Shown here in pieces: positions 45,118 to 54,750 of a stretch of DNA of 64,000 nt. The notes beneath the pieces were generated by a model. It searched no databases and was not told the origin of the DNA. It saw only the letters and a program-made list of their open reading frames with translations. The stretch covers positions 620,001 to 684,000 of the forward strand of contig NZ_BOPG01000012.1 of assembly GCF_016863635.1 (NCBI RefSeq). The letters run 5' to 3'. Every line of letters starts with the position of its first letter. The first letter of the stretch is position 1. The translations under genes and the position numbers were made by a program. Source of the stretch: Virgisporangium aurantiacum. Its GTDB lineage: Bacteria > Actinomycetota > Actinomycetes > Mycobacteriales > Micromonosporaceae.

Positions 45118-45807
45118 GTGACCGTGGACGCGCTCGCCGAACACGCCGACCACCGCGACACCGAACGCGCGCTCCGGGCGGCCGGGTGGACGCCGTGCGG
45201 CGCCGGCGACTGGGCGATCGCGCTCCGCTCCCCCGACGGCGCCACCGCCGCCCGGATCAGCCCGTTCGACCCGACCGGCCCCTACACCGCGGCGCTGTAC
45301 CGGGAGGCCGCACACACCCGGCAGGTGCCGGCGCTGTTCGCGCACCGCCGGCTGGCCGGCGGCGGCGACCTCCAGGTGATGGAATGGCTGCGGCCCGTCC
45401 CCGCGGCGGAGGCGGCCGCGTTCCACCGGGCGATCGCCGGTCGCGCTCCGGAGGTCGTCGGTCTGGTCGACGTCGTGCGCCGCGTCCACGAGCGGGCCCG
45501 GCGGGAACTGCCCTGGTGCGGGCCGCTCGACGACAACCCGTCCAACGTCATGCGCGCCGCCGACGGCCGCCTCGTCGTCGTCGACCTGTTCTACGCCGAC
45601 GGCCCGGACCTCTACCGGACCGCCGCCACCGACCCCGACCTGGTCGTGGCGCGGATCCCGCCGTCGGAACGCCGCTTCATGACCGAGATCCCGCTGTCCG
45701 CCTCCGGTCCGTGGGACGAGGCCGAGCGCGCGGCGATGCGCGCCGGCCTGGCCGCCGCCGACGCCCGCGCCGACGCCCGCGCCGCTGCTCGCGCCGCCGG
45801 ACGGTGA
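45118..45807 (+). CDS. Aminoglycoside-phosphotransferase-like protein
   Basis: This 229-residue protein from GTG 45118 looks like a short kinase-fold member. LDDNPSNVMRAADGRLVVVD resembles the catalytic/metal block (HGDLHPGNxL...xIDW) of APH-type phosphotransferases, but the usual His-Gly-Asp is Leu-Asp-Asp. The N-terminal lobe is short (ATAARISPFD, then YREAAHTRQVPALFAHRRL and LQVMEWL as hinge). The C terminus is an Ala/Arg/Asp repeat (ADARADARAAARAAGR). Activity is uncertain. It ends 14 bp before the mannosidase start. Confidence 0.6.
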   Translation: MTVDALAEHADHRDTERALRAAGWTPCGAGDWAIALRSPDGATAARISPFDPTGPYTAALYREAAHTRQVPALFAHRRLAGGGDLQVMEWLRPVPAAEAAAFHRAIAGRAPEVVGLVDVVRRVHERARRELPWCGPLDDNPSNVMRAADGRLVVVDLFYADGPDLYRTAATDPDLVVARIPPSERRFMTEIPLSASGPWDEAERAAMRAGLAAADARADARAAARAAGR

Positions 45808-45821
45808 CGGATCATGGACCC

Positions 45822-48347
45822 ATGAACCTGGACACCTTCTCGCTCGCCGAGGCGCCCACCGGCAGCGGGCCGGCCGATCTCCGCGACGCCGACTGGATCC
45901 CGGCCGTCGTGCCCGGGGGCGTGCACGAGTCGCTGCTGGCCGCCGGGCGCATCGAACATCCGTACCACGACCGCAACGAGGAGTCGATCCGCTGGATCGA
46001 GGAGCGGGACTGGTGGTACCGCGCCCAGTTCGAGAGCGGGACCGGCGACGAGCGGACGCGACTGGTCTTCCACGGCCTCGACACCGTCGCCGACGTGTGG
46101 CTCAACGGCCGGCACCTCGGCCACCACGAGAACATGTTCCGGCCGGCCGAGTTCGACGTCACCCACGCCCTGACCGGACACAACGATATCCTCGTCCGGT
46201 TCCGGCCGCCGCTGGCCGGCCTCACGCCACCCGCGGCGGCGGTCACGATGGCCGAACGGATCGCCACGGCCTTCAGTACGTCCACAGAGGACAGTGAGGT
46301 CGGCCTCCCCGAGGCGCTCCCCCTCGCCACGCTCCGCCGCAAGGCCACGTTCTCGTGGGGCTGGGACTTCGGCCCGCGCGTCCCGTCGATCGGCATCTGG
46401 CGCCCGGTCGAGCTCGTGCGCGGGAACCAGGCCGCGATCACCGGTCACCACCTCCGCACCGACGCGATCACCGCGACCACCGCCGACCTCACCGTGACCG
46501 TCGAGGTCGACGCTTTCGCCGGAAATCCAACGGGTCTGTCCGCGCGGGTCACCCTCGTCGCGCCGGCGGGCGGCGCGCACTCGGTCACGCTCAAGATCGA
46601 GGGGACGGAGAGCAGCGCGCCGATCCACATCGACAACGCCGAGTTGTGGTGGACGCACGACCTCGGTACGCCGGCGCTGTACGACGTCCACATCGAGCTT
46701 CTCGCCGACGACGGCCGCACGCTCGACCGCCGCACCGACCGGGTGGGCCTCCGGACGATCGAGCTCGACCGGTCGCCGGATCCCGAGGGCGGGCGCCAGT
46801 TCCGGTTCCGGCTCAACGGTGTGCCGCTGTTCGCGCGCGGCGCCAACTGGATACCGGCCGACATGCTCGTCGGGTCGGTGGACGAGGCGCGGTACCGCGC
46901 CCTGATCGGGCTCGCCCGCGACGCCGACATGACGATGCTGCGGATCTGGGGCGGCGGCGTGTACGAGCACGACGCCTTCTACGCCGTCACCGACGAGCTC
47001 GGCATTCTCGTGTGGCACGACTTCATGTTCGCGTGCATCGACTACCCGAGTGCGGATCCGGTGCTGCAACGCGAGGTGACGCTCGAGGCGGAGTACCAGG
47101 TGCGGCGGCTGCGCAACCGGGCCAGCATGGCGCTGTGGTGCGGCAACAACGAGGTGCAGCTGGTGCACGGCTTCGCCTACCAGAACTACGAACCGGGCGA
47201 CTGGGGCTGGGACTTCTTCCACCGGATCCTGCCCGCGGCTGTCGCCCGCCACGACGGGTCCGTGCCGTACTGGCCCGGCAGCCCGTGGGGCGAGGACCCC
47301 GAGGAGGGGTGGATGGCCTGCAACGGCGTGCGCGACGGCGACCGGCACGCCTGGGAGGTCTGGCACGGGTTCGACTTCGGCGCCGGCGGCGGCCCGTACG
47401 ACGACCCCGGGCAGGCCCGCCACCACCGCCGCTACGCCAACGACCGGGGCCGGTTCATCAGCGAGTTCGGCATCCACGCATCGCCCGAACTGTCCACTCT
47501 GGAGCGTTGGATCCCGGCGTCGTCGTTGACGATCCACAGCGAATCGTTCGACGCGCACAACAAGGACAACCCGAAGAACAAGGGCGACGCGGTGCTCGCC
47601 ATCGTCACCGGCCTGCCCACGACGATGGAGCAGTACGTCGACTTCACGATGGCCGCGCAGGCGGAGGGCCTGAAGTTCGGCGTCGAGCACTACCGGCGGC
47701 GGCAGCCGCACTGCGGCGGCACGCTCGTGTGGCAGTTCAACGACGTGTGGCCGGGCTTCAGCTGGTCGGTCGTCGACCACGACGCGGTGCCGAAGGCCGG
47801 CTACTACGCGCTGCGGCGGGCGTTCGCCCCGGTGCTCGCGTCGTTCGCCGAGACCGCCGGCGGGTTCGAACTGTGGGTCAGCAACAGCACCCCGCGCCCG
47901 GTGACCACCGCGGCGACCGTGACGCTCACCGACGTCCACGGCGTTCCCGGTTCGACGTTCGAGGTCGCCGTGTCCCTCGCCGCCGACGAATCGCGGTGTG
48001 TCTGGGCCCGCTCCGAGCGCCCGCGGACCGGCGAATGGGCCTGGGTGCACAGCGCCGACGGCGCGTTCCCCATCAACCGCTTCTTCGCCGGCGAGGTCCG
48101 CGACCTCAGCCTCGGCGCCGAGGCTCCACAGTGGACGGTCGAGCGCACCGGCCCCGCCACCGCGACGGTCACCATCCGCGCGACGGCCCTCACCTACCAG
48201 GCCCGCGTCACCACCGGCGTGCCCGGCGTGCGCTACAGCGACAACTACGTCGACCTGCGACCCGGCGACCGGGCCACGATCGTGCTGGCGAACCTGCCCA
48301 CCGACTTCGACCCGGCGACCGTGACCGTGCGCGGGTACGCCCATTGA
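45822..48347 (+). CDS. Glycoside hydrolase family 2 beta-mannosidase
   Basis: This 841-residue cytoplasmic enzyme should release mannose from beta-mannosides. The ATG at 45822 follows the APH-like gene by 14 bp. The jelly-roll N-terminal domain begins TFSLAEAPTGSG with GLDTVADVWLNGRHLG. The TIM barrel carries the acid/base Glu444 in WCGNNE and the nucleophile Glu548 in ISEFG. FGVEHYRRRQPHCGGTLVWQ and FNDVWPGFSWSVVD are typical of beta-mannosidases. There is no signal peptide, so substrates must be imported, probably by the transporter that follows. Confidence 0.92.
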   Translation: MNLDTFSLAEAPTGSGPADLRDADWIPAVVPGGVHESLLAAGRIEHPYHDRNEESIRWIEERDWWYRAQFESGTGDERTRLVFHGLDTVADVWLNGRHLGHHENMFRPAEFDVTHALTGHNDILVRFRPPLAGLTPPAAAVTMAERIATAFSTSTEDSEVGLPEALPLATLRRKATFSWGWDFGPRVPSIGIWRPVELVRGNQAAITGHHLRTDAITATTADLTVTVEVDAFAGNPTGLSARVTLVAPAGGAHSVTLKIEGTESSAPIHIDNAELWWTHDLGTPALYDVHIELLADDGRTLDRRTDRVGLRTIELDRSPDPEGGRQFRFRLNGVPLFARGANWIPADMLVGSVDEARYRALIGLARDADMTMLRIWGGGVYEHDAFYAVTDELGILVWHDFMFACIDYPSADPVLQREVTLEAEYQVRRLRNRASMALWCGNNEVQLVHGFAYQNYEPGDWGWDFFHRILPAAVARHDGSVPYWPGSPWGEDPEEGWMACNGVRDGDRHAWEVWHGFDFGAGGGPYDDPGQARHHRRYANDRGRFISEFGIHASPELSTLERWIPASSLTIHSESFDAHNKDNPKNKGDAVLAIVTGLPTTMEQYVDFTMAAQAEGLKFGVEHYRRRQPHCGGTLVWQFNDVWPGFSWSVVDHDAVPKAGYYALRRAFAPVLASFAETAGGFELWVSNSTPRPVTTAATVTLTDVHGVPGSTFEVAVSLAADESRCVWARSERPRTGEWAWVHSADGAFPINRFFAGEVRDLSLGAEAPQWTVERTGPATATVTIRATALTYQARVTTGVPGVRYSDNYVDLRPGDRATIVLANLPTDFDPATVTVRGYAH

Positions 48348-48364
48348 GAGCGGGCCCGGTCACA

Positions 48365-48392
48365 TTGACTGCTTACCCGATCTGGTTACTAT
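48365..48392 (+). promoter_or_regulatory. Strong candidate promoter of the ABC transporter operon
   Basis: TTGACT at 48365-48370 and TACTAT at 48387-48392 are 16 nt apart. Start of transcription would be near 48399, just before the twin palindromes, leaving an about 87-nt leader to the GTG at 48486. Confidence 0.65.
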
Positions 48393-48401
48393 GAATTGAA
48401 C

Positions 48402-48424
48402 CGGTGCACCGCATCGGTGCACCG
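48402..48424. promoter_or_regulatory. Twin palindromic operator
   Basis: The perfect palindrome CGGTGCACCG occurs at 48402-48411 and again at 48415-48424, and the two together form a larger inverted repeat (48401-48409 with 48417-48425). It lies at the expected transcription start, a position suited to repression. The cognate regulator gene is not in the neighbourhood. Confidence 0.6.
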
Positions 48425-48485
48425 GCGTCACCGCTGACCCGTTGCCCTGGCCGCGATCCCGCACGCCCGTCGGCAGGAGAAGCAC

Positions 48486-50072
48486 GTGATCCGAACCGTC
48501 TCCCTCGTCACCGCCGCCGCGCTGGTGCTCGCCGCCTGCGGCGGACCGAACGGCGACGCGCCCGGAAGCGGCGCGCCGAAGGAGGGCGGCACGCTCACCT
48601 TCGCCGTCGGCTCCGACGCCGGCTGTGTCGACCCGCAACAGGTCGGCAGCAACGACACCATCTACTCGCTGCGGCAGATCGTCGACTCGCTGACCGACCA
48701 GGACCCGTCGACCGGGAAGATCGTGCCGTGGCTGGCCGAGCGCTGGGAGGTCAGCCCGGACGCGCGGAAGTTCACGTTCCACCTCCGGTCCGGCGCGACG
48801 TTCAGCGACGGCACCCCGGTCGACGCGCAGGCGGTCAAGGACAACTTCGACACCGCGCCGAAGCTGGGCGTCAAGGCGACGCTCGCCATCGGCTACCTCA
48901 GCGGGTACGCCGGCTCCACGGTCGTCGACGAGCACACCGTCGAGGTCGCGTTCACCCAACCCAACGCGCAGTTCCTGCAGGCGACGTCGACGTTCTCGCT
49001 CGGGCTGGTGTCGTCGGCGAGTACACGGAAGACGCCCGACCAGCGCTGCACCGAGGGCGTGGTCGGGTCCGGCCCGTTCGCGCTCGACAAATACGTGGCG
49101 AACCAGTCGATCACGCTGTCGAAGCGCGCGGGCTACAACTGGGGCTCGTCGCTGTGGAAGAAGCCCGGCGAGGCGTACCTCGACAAGGTCGTCTTCAAGG
49201 TGGTGCCGGAGGCCGGCGTGCGCACCGGCAGCCTGCAGTCGGGTCAGGTCGACGCGATCGGCAGCGTCGGGCTCGCCGACGAGAGCGCGCTCAAGGCCGG
49301 CGGCGTCACCCTGCAGGCCCGCGCGAACCCCGGTGTGGTGTTCAGCCTGAGCTTCAACAACTCCCGCCCGTTCGCGCAGAACGCGGCCGTGCGGCAGGCG
49401 ATCGTCGCCGGGATCGACCGCCAGCAGATCGTCGACACGATCTGGCCGACCGGCACCAAGCCGGCCACGAGCGTCCTCGCGCACACGACCCCGTTCTACG
49501 AGAACCTCGGCGCGAAGCTCGCGTTCGACGCGGGCCGGGCCAAGTCGTTGCTCGACGGCGACGGCTGGGCACCGGGCGCCGACGGCGTGCGGGCGAAGAA
49601 CGGCACCCGCCTGAGCCTCACCGTCACCTGGTTCGCCAACGCCGCCACCAACCAGCCGACGCTGGAACTGATCCAGCAGCAGCTGAAGGCGATCGGCGTC
49701 GAGATCAAGCTGCAGCAGCTGCAGATCCCGCAACTGCAGCAGATCACGACGTCGGGTGCCTTCGACATCCTGTGGGGCAACATCACCCGCGCCGACCCGG
49801 ACATCCTGCGCAGCAACTACTCCACCAAACTGTCCAACTACTACCGGATCCCGCCGACCGAGCTCGACGCCGCGCTCACCGACCAGGCCGCGACGGCCGA
49901 CACCGCCCAGCGGCAGGCGCTCGTAGCGCAGGCCCAGCGGCTCATCGTCGACAACGCCTGGGTGGTGCCGGTGGTCGAGCTCACCACCGAGCTCGGTGTC
50001 GCGAAGACGGTGCACGACCTCGCGTTCGAGGCGTCGAGCCGGATCCAGTTGCACGACACCTGGAAGGAGTAG
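48486..50072 (+). CDS. ABC transporter substrate-binding lipoprotein, family 5
   Basis: The 528-residue product has a signal peptide with lipobox LVLAAC (Cys19), so it is anchored outside the membrane. It has the family 5 start FAVGSDAGCVDPQQVGSND and the core LAERWEVSPDARKFTFHLRS and AVRQAIVAGIDRQQIVD. Such proteins bind peptides, nickel chelates or oligosaccharides. Position after a beta-mannosidase suggests manno-oligosaccharides, by inference. It opens a four-gene operon controlled by the promoter/operator just upstream. Confidence 0.9.
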   Translation: MIRTVSLVTAAALVLAACGGPNGDAPGSGAPKEGGTLTFAVGSDAGCVDPQQVGSNDTIYSLRQIVDSLTDQDPSTGKIVPWLAERWEVSPDARKFTFHLRSGATFSDGTPVDAQAVKDNFDTAPKLGVKATLAIGYLSGYAGSTVVDEHTVEVAFTQPNAQFLQATSTFSLGLVSSASTRKTPDQRCTEGVVGSGPFALDKYVANQSITLSKRAGYNWGSSLWKKPGEAYLDKVVFKVVPEAGVRTGSLQSGQVDAIGSVGLADESALKAGGVTLQARANPGVVFSLSFNNSRPFAQNAAVRQAIVAGIDRQQIVDTIWPTGTKPATSVLAHTTPFYENLGAKLAFDAGRAKSLLDGDGWAPGADGVRAKNGTRLSLTVTWFANAATNQPTLELIQQQLKAIGVEIKLQQLQIPQLQQITTSGAFDILWGNITRADPDILRSNYSTKLSNYYRIPPTELDAALTDQAATADTAQRQALVAQAQRLIVDNAWVVPVVELTTELGVAKTVHDLAFEASSRIQLHDTWKE

Positions 50073-50078
50073 CCGGCC

Positions 50079-51020
50079 GTGCTCCGCTACGTGCTGCGCC
50101 GGCTCGGCCAGGCGGCGGCGGTCCTGGTGGCCACGTACACGGTGTCGTTCCTGGTGCTCGACCTCCTGCCCGGCGACCCGGTGTCGGCGATGGCCGCCGG
50201 CGGGCTCGACCAGGGCGCGATCGACCAGGCCCAACTCGACGCGATGCGGCACGAGTACGGGTTCGACCAGCCCGTGCTCGTGCAGTACCTGGAGTACCTC
50301 GGCCGGGCGGCGACCGGTGACTTCGGCAACTCCGTGGCCACCGGCCGGCCGGTCACCACGATGCTCGCCGACGCCCTGCCGCAGACGCTCGCCCTCACCG
50401 CGGCGGCGTTGCTGCTCGCGGTGACGCTGGGCGCGGGGATCGCGATCCTCGCCACGTACACCCGTCGACGGTTCCTGCGGCACCTGCTGTTCTCGCTGCC
50501 GCCGCTGGGGGTGTCGCTGCCGACGTTCTGGATCGGGCTGATGCTCGTGCAGGTCTTCTCGTTCCGGCTGCGCCTGTTCCCGGCGTTCGGCAACGACGGT
50601 GTCGCCGGGCTGGTGCTGCCGGCGGTCACCCTCGCGATACCGACCAGCGCGCTGCTGGCGCAGGTGCTGGCGAAGAGCCTGCTGTCCACATTGGACGAAC
50701 CGTACGTCGACACCGCCCGCGCGAAGGGTGCCGGGCCCGCCCGGATCCACTTCCGGCACGCGCTGCGCAACGCCGCGCTGCCGGCACTGACCGTCGCGGG
50801 GCTGCTCGTCGGCAACCTGGTGGCCGGGTCGGTGGTCGTCGAGTCGGTGTTCGCCCGCAACGGTCTCGGCCGGGTGACGGTGAGCGCGGTGACCGTGCAG
50901 GACATCCCGGTCGTGCAGGGGGTGGTCGTGTTCGGCGCGCTGGTCTTCGTGGTGGTCAACCTCGCCGTCGACCTGATCTACCCGCTGCTCGACCCGCGCA
51001 TCGTCAGGGTACGCACATGA
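50079..51020 (+). CDS. ABC transporter permease, DppB/OppB type
   Basis: This 313-residue permease starts at GTG 50079, six bases after the binding-protein gene. It begins MLRYVLRRLGQAAAVLVATY and shows six membrane segments. The coupling-helix segment (EPYVDTARAKGAGPARIHFR) and LRNAALPALTVAGLLVGNLV are typical. It overlaps the next gene by ATGA. Confidence 0.92.
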   Translation: MLRYVLRRLGQAAAVLVATYTVSFLVLDLLPGDPVSAMAAGGLDQGAIDQAQLDAMRHEYGFDQPVLVQYLEYLGRAATGDFGNSVATGRPVTTMLADALPQTLALTAAALLLAVTLGAGIAILATYTRRRFLRHLLFSLPPLGVSLPTFWIGLMLVQVFSFRLRLFPAFGNDGVAGLVLPAVTLAIPTSALLAQVLAKSLLSTLDEPYVDTARAKGAGPARIHFRHALRNAALPALTVAGLLVGNLVAGSVVVESVFARNGLGRVTVSAVTVQDIPVVQGVVVFGALVFVVVNLAVDLIYPLLDPRIVRVRT

Positions 51021-51877
51021 GCCTGGTGCTGGAGAAGGTCGCTCCGTCCACAGTGGAGCCGCAGGAGCCGCGTCGCCGGTTCCGCTCGCTCATCAGGCGT
51101 CCCGGCCTCGTACTGTCCATTGTGGTCGTCGTCCTCGTGGTGCTGGCCGCGTTCTGGCCGGAGCTGTTCAGCTCGCGTGACCCGCTGACCGGCGTGCCGT
51201 CCGAACGGTTCCAGGCGCCCGGCGCGGCCCACTGGTTCGGCACCGACGAGCTCGGGCGCGACGTCTACACCCGCGTGGTCCACGGCGCGGCGCTGTCGCT
51301 CAAGGCGACGCTCATCGCGGTCGCGGTGGCGTTCGTCGTGGGCGGCGGCGTCGGCCTGGTCGCCGGGTTCGTCGGTGGCTGGGTCGAGGACGTGCTGATG
51401 CGCGTCGTCGACGTCCTGTTGTCGATTCCCGCGCTGTTCCTGTCGCTGGCGCTGGTGACCGCGCTCGGGTACGGCACGGTGAAGGTGGCGGTCGCGGTGG
51501 GAGTGGCCAGCGTCGCGAGCTTCGCCCGGGTGATGCGCGCGGAGGTGCTGCGGGTGCGCCAGGCCACGTACGTCGAGGCCGCCCACTCGCTCGGCACCCG
51601 CTGGTACGCCATCCTGTTCCGGCACGTGCTGCCCAACGCGATCGGGCCGATCCTCGTGCTCGTCACGCTCGACTTCGGGACCTCGATCCTCGCGGTGTCG
51701 TCGCTGAGTTTCCTCGGCTACGGCGCGGCGCCGCCCGCACCGGAATGGGGGACGCTCATCGCGAGCGGCCGCAACTACATGGCCAACGCGTGGTGGCTGA
51801 CCACCCTGCCCGGCCTGACCGTCGCGGCGACCGTGCTCGCCGTCAACCGCATCGCCCGAGCCCTGGACGAACGATGA
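51017..51877 (+). CDS. ABC transporter permease, DppC/OppC type
   Basis: The 286-residue product begins with a cytoplasmic segment, then IRRPGLVLSIVVVVLVVLAA and FGTDELGRDVYTRVVHGAAL, hallmarks of DppC. The coupling segment is RQATYVEAAHSLGTRWYAIL. Six membrane segments are visible. ATGA overlaps at both ends join it to the DppB-type and ATPase genes. Confidence 0.92.
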   Translation: MSLVLEKVAPSTVEPQEPRRRFRSLIRRPGLVLSIVVVVLVVLAAFWPELFSSRDPLTGVPSERFQAPGAAHWFGTDELGRDVYTRVVHGAALSLKATLIAVAVAFVVGGGVGLVAGFVGGWVEDVLMRVVDVLLSIPALFLSLALVTALGYGTVKVAVAVGVASVASFARVMRAEVLRVRQATYVEAAHSLGTRWYAILFRHVLPNAIGPILVLVTLDFGTSILAVSSLSFLGYGAAPPAPEWGTLIASGRNYMANAWWLTTLPGLTVAATVLAVNRIARALDER

Positions 51878-53439
51878 GTCTTCTGAACATTCAGGGATTG
51901 GCCGTGTCGTACCGGACCCGGTCCGGCGCGGTGCGCGCCGTCGACGGGGTCGACCTGAGCATCGAACCGGGCGAGACCGTCGCGCTCGTCGGGGAGTCGG
52001 GCTCGGGCAAGAGCACGACGGCGCACGCCGTCATCGGGCTGTTGAGCCGCACCGGTCGCATCGAGCGGGGCAGCGTGGAGTTCGAGGGCCGCGACCTCGC
52101 CACGCTCTCCGAACGGGACCTGCGCGCCGTCCGCGGCGCCCGCATCGGCCTCATCCCGCAGGACCCGACGGTCTCCCTCAACCCGGTGACGCGCATCGGC
52201 GACCAGGTCGCCGAGGTGTTGCGCCTGCACGGCCTGGCCGACCGGCGCTCGGCCGCGATCGACGCCGTCGAACTGCTCGACCGCGCCGGCCTGCCCGACC
52301 CGGCCGTCCGCGCGCGGCAGTACCCGCACGAGCTGTCGGGCGGCATGCGGCAACGGGCGCTCATCGCGGTGGCGATCGCCGCGAAGCCCGCGCTCGTCAT
52401 CGCCGACGAACCCACCAGCGCCCTCGACGTCACCGTGCAGCGGCTGATCCTGGACTACCTCCAGCAGCTCACCGCGGACCTCGGCACGGCGATGCTCCTG
52501 GTGACCCACGACCTCGGCGTCGCCGCCGACCGCGCCCAGCGCATCGCGGTCATGTCGCGGGGCCGCATCGTCGAGACCGGCCCGACGGCGGCGATCCTCG
52601 CCGCGCCGGCCCACGCCTACACGCGTCACCTCCTCGACAGCGTGCCCGCCCGCACGCCGCCGCCGGTCCGCACGGTCCGCCCGGATCCCCTGGTGGTCGT
52701 CGACGGGCTGCGCAAGGACTTCCGGAGCGTCCGGGCGGTCGACGACGTCAGCTTCACCATCAACCGCCACGAGACCCTCGCCCTCGTCGGTGAGTCCGGC
52801 TCCGGCAAGACGACGACCGCCCGGCTCGTCCTGCGCCAGCTCGATCCCGACGCCGGTACGATCACGTTCGACGGCGACGACGTCACCCGGGCCCGGGGAC
52901 GGGCGCTGCGGGCGCTACGCCGGCGCGCGCAACTGATCTACCAGAACCCGTACGCGTCCCTCGATCCCCGCTTCACCATCGCCGAGGTGATCGTCGAACC
53001 GTTGCGCGCCTTCGGCGTCGGCGACCGGGCCACCCGGCTCGCCCGCGCCCGCGACCTGCTCGACCGGGTCCGCCTCCCCGCGTCGACGCTCGGCAGACGC
53101 CCGGCCGAACTGTCCGGCGGCCAACGGCAACGCGTCGCCGTGGCGCGCGCCCTGGCCCTGTCCCCCGAACTCGTCGTCTGCGACGAACCCGTGTCGGCGC
53201 TGGACGTCTCGGTGCAGGCCCAGGTGCTCGAACTCCTCACCGACCTGCAGGCCGACACCGGCGTGGCGTACCTGTTCATCTCGCACGACCTGGGCGTCGT
53301 GCGCCAGGTCGCCCACCGGGTGGCCGTCATGCGGTACGGCCGGATCGTCGAGACCGGCCCGACCGGCACACTCTTCACCGAGCCGGCCCACCCGTACACC
53401 CGGGAGCTGCTGGCCGCCATCCCCGGCCAGCCGGTCTAG
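51874..53439 (+). CDS. Fused DppD-DppF type ABC transporter ATPase
   Basis: This 521-residue protein joins two ATPase halves usually encoded by separate genes. The first half has Walker A GESGSGKST (about 39-47), signature LSGGMRQRA and Walker B ALVIADEPTSALD. The second has GESGSGKTT (about 308-316), LSGGQRQRV and ELVVCDEPVSALD. Each half ends with the oligopeptide-type C-terminal PAHAYTRHLL / PAHPYTRELL segment. It closes the transporter operon and is convergent with the next gene, four bases apart. Confidence 0.93.
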   Translation: MSLLNIQGLAVSYRTRSGAVRAVDGVDLSIEPGETVALVGESGSGKSTTAHAVIGLLSRTGRIERGSVEFEGRDLATLSERDLRAVRGARIGLIPQDPTVSLNPVTRIGDQVAEVLRLHGLADRRSAAIDAVELLDRAGLPDPAVRARQYPHELSGGMRQRALIAVAIAAKPALVIADEPTSALDVTVQRLILDYLQQLTADLGTAMLLVTHDLGVAADRAQRIAVMSRGRIVETGPTAAILAAPAHAYTRHLLDSVPARTPPPVRTVRPDPLVVVDGLRKDFRSVRAVDDVSFTINRHETLALVGESGSGKTTTARLVLRQLDPDAGTITFDGDDVTRARGRALRALRRRAQLIYQNPYASLDPRFTIAEVIVEPLRAFGVGDRATRLARARDLLDRVRLPASTLGRRPAELSGGQRQRVAVARALALSPELVVCDEPVSALDVSVQAQVLELLTDLQADTGVAYLFISHDLGVVRQVAHRVAVMRYGRIVETGPTGTLFTEPAHPYTRELLAAIPGQPV

Positions 53440-53443
53440 AGAG

Positions 53444-54649
53444 TCAGGGCTGCTTCTCCACGTGGACGATCTCCCAGCGTTCGCTGCACGATCCCAGGTC
53501 CTGGCCGATGACTCCGGCGTTGAACTGGTGGCTGGCGATGACGTCGCCGTCGCCCGGTTCCCACGTGTCGATCCGGGCGGTCGGGTCCGGTGAACCGTGT
53601 GCCGCCCGGAACGCGATGATCGCGTTGCGACCGGTCCGCGTCTGCCTGGTGCTCGGGCACGGCCCGGCGGTGACGACCCAGGTGTCCTCGAGGTCCTCGG
53701 CCACGGCGTCGAGGGTGAACTCGAGGTCCAGCGGCGGCAGGCCGGCCGGGTTCGCCGGATCGCGCGGGCCGACGGTCAGCCGGACCCGCGCGCTGCCCGG
53801 GCGGAAGCCGACCGCCACGATGTCCCGCGTGTAGTCGCACTGCGTGTCGGTGGGAATCTCGTAGAACCAACCGGTCTCGTGCACGGTGATCTCGCTGTTG
53901 GGACCCCACTTGATCGGTCCCTCACCGGTGAACACGCCGGGCTGCCCGCTCGGCGTGAGCGGCACCTCGCCGGTCAACCGGATCACGAAGTGGTTCGTCC
54001 AGTCCGCCCAGCCCTTCGGGAAGTTGGCGCCGGAGCCCGCGATGTCGTTACGGAACAGGCCCGCGTACCGCAGCGCCACCGCGCACCGGCGACAGTCGAG
54101 CGGCTTCACCCACTCCCGGCGGTCGAGTTCCGCGAAGCCCGTCTCGATCTCCTTCACCACCAGGGCGTGCTCGCTCACCAGGGCCTTGGCGATCTTCACA
54201 CCGAGCAGGCGCTGGACCTCGGCGGGCCTGCCGCTGCACGCCTGGAAGACGCGGCGCCGCCACCGGCTGTTCGCCGCGTCGACCGCCTTCTCGACGATCG
54301 CGACGTGCTTCGGCTCGTGGCGCTCGATCACCTCGACGCGCTCCCGCCACACCTCCTCGCAGCCCAGCGTCGGCGGCCATTCCAGCCGCGTCATCTCGGT
54401 CTCGGAGTCGAACTTGATTCCGATCCGGGACGCGGCCCAGCAGGTCCGGCTGCCCGGCAACGGGCGCAGGTCGTAGTCGACCCCCTCGGCGCTGAACTCG
54501 TCGATGAACTGGCCGTTGACCAGCACGTTGTACGTGGTCGCGCCCCAGAACGTCGGATAGTTCCTGCCGGCCTCGTCGCGCACGCCGACGGTGGCGACGT
54601 GGGTGTTCAGTTCGCCGCACGACATCGCGGGAATCCGGTCAAGCCGCAT
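53444..54649 (-). CDS. Uncharacterised 401-residue protein
   Basis: I do not recognise this family. The ATG at 54649 is chosen over an upstream GTG because GGAGGG lies at good spacing. It has no signal peptide or membrane segment. Segments such as GATTYNVLVNGQFIDEF and DRREWVKPLDCRRCAVALRY are distinctive, and about eight cysteines are spread along the sequence. The second half is beta-rich (HFVIRLTGEVPLT, ITVHETGWFYEIPTD, VRLTVGPRD). It is divergent from the Hsp70-CHAT scar gene across a 101-bp gap, so it may have belonged to a larger locus partly deleted. Confidence 0.55.
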   Translation of the reverse strand: MRLDRIPAMSCGELNTHVATVGVRDEAGRNYPTFWGATTYNVLVNGQFIDEFSAEGVDYDLRPLPGSRTCWAASRIGIKFDSETEMTRLEWPPTLGCEEVWRERVEVIERHEPKHVAIVEKAVDAANSRWRRRVFQACSGRPAEVQRLLGVKIAKALVSEHALVVKEIETGFAELDRREWVKPLDCRRCAVALRYAGLFRNDIAGSGANFPKGWADWTNHFVIRLTGEVPLTPSGQPGVFTGEGPIKWGPNSEITVHETGWFYEIPTDTQCDYTRDIVAVGFRPGSARVRLTVGPRDPANPAGLPPLDLEFTLDAVAEDLEDTWVVTAGPCPSTRQTRTGRNAIIAFRAAHGSPDPTARIDTWEPGDGDVIASHQFNAGVIGQDLGSCSERWEIVHVEKQP

Positions 54650-54750
54650 CGCGATCCCTCCGAAGGTCGACAGCCGCCGGTCAAGCACACCGTGCTCCGG
54701 CTGACGGTACAGTCGGGTTTCTTGCGGTACCCCGTCGAGATTCGAGGGCG

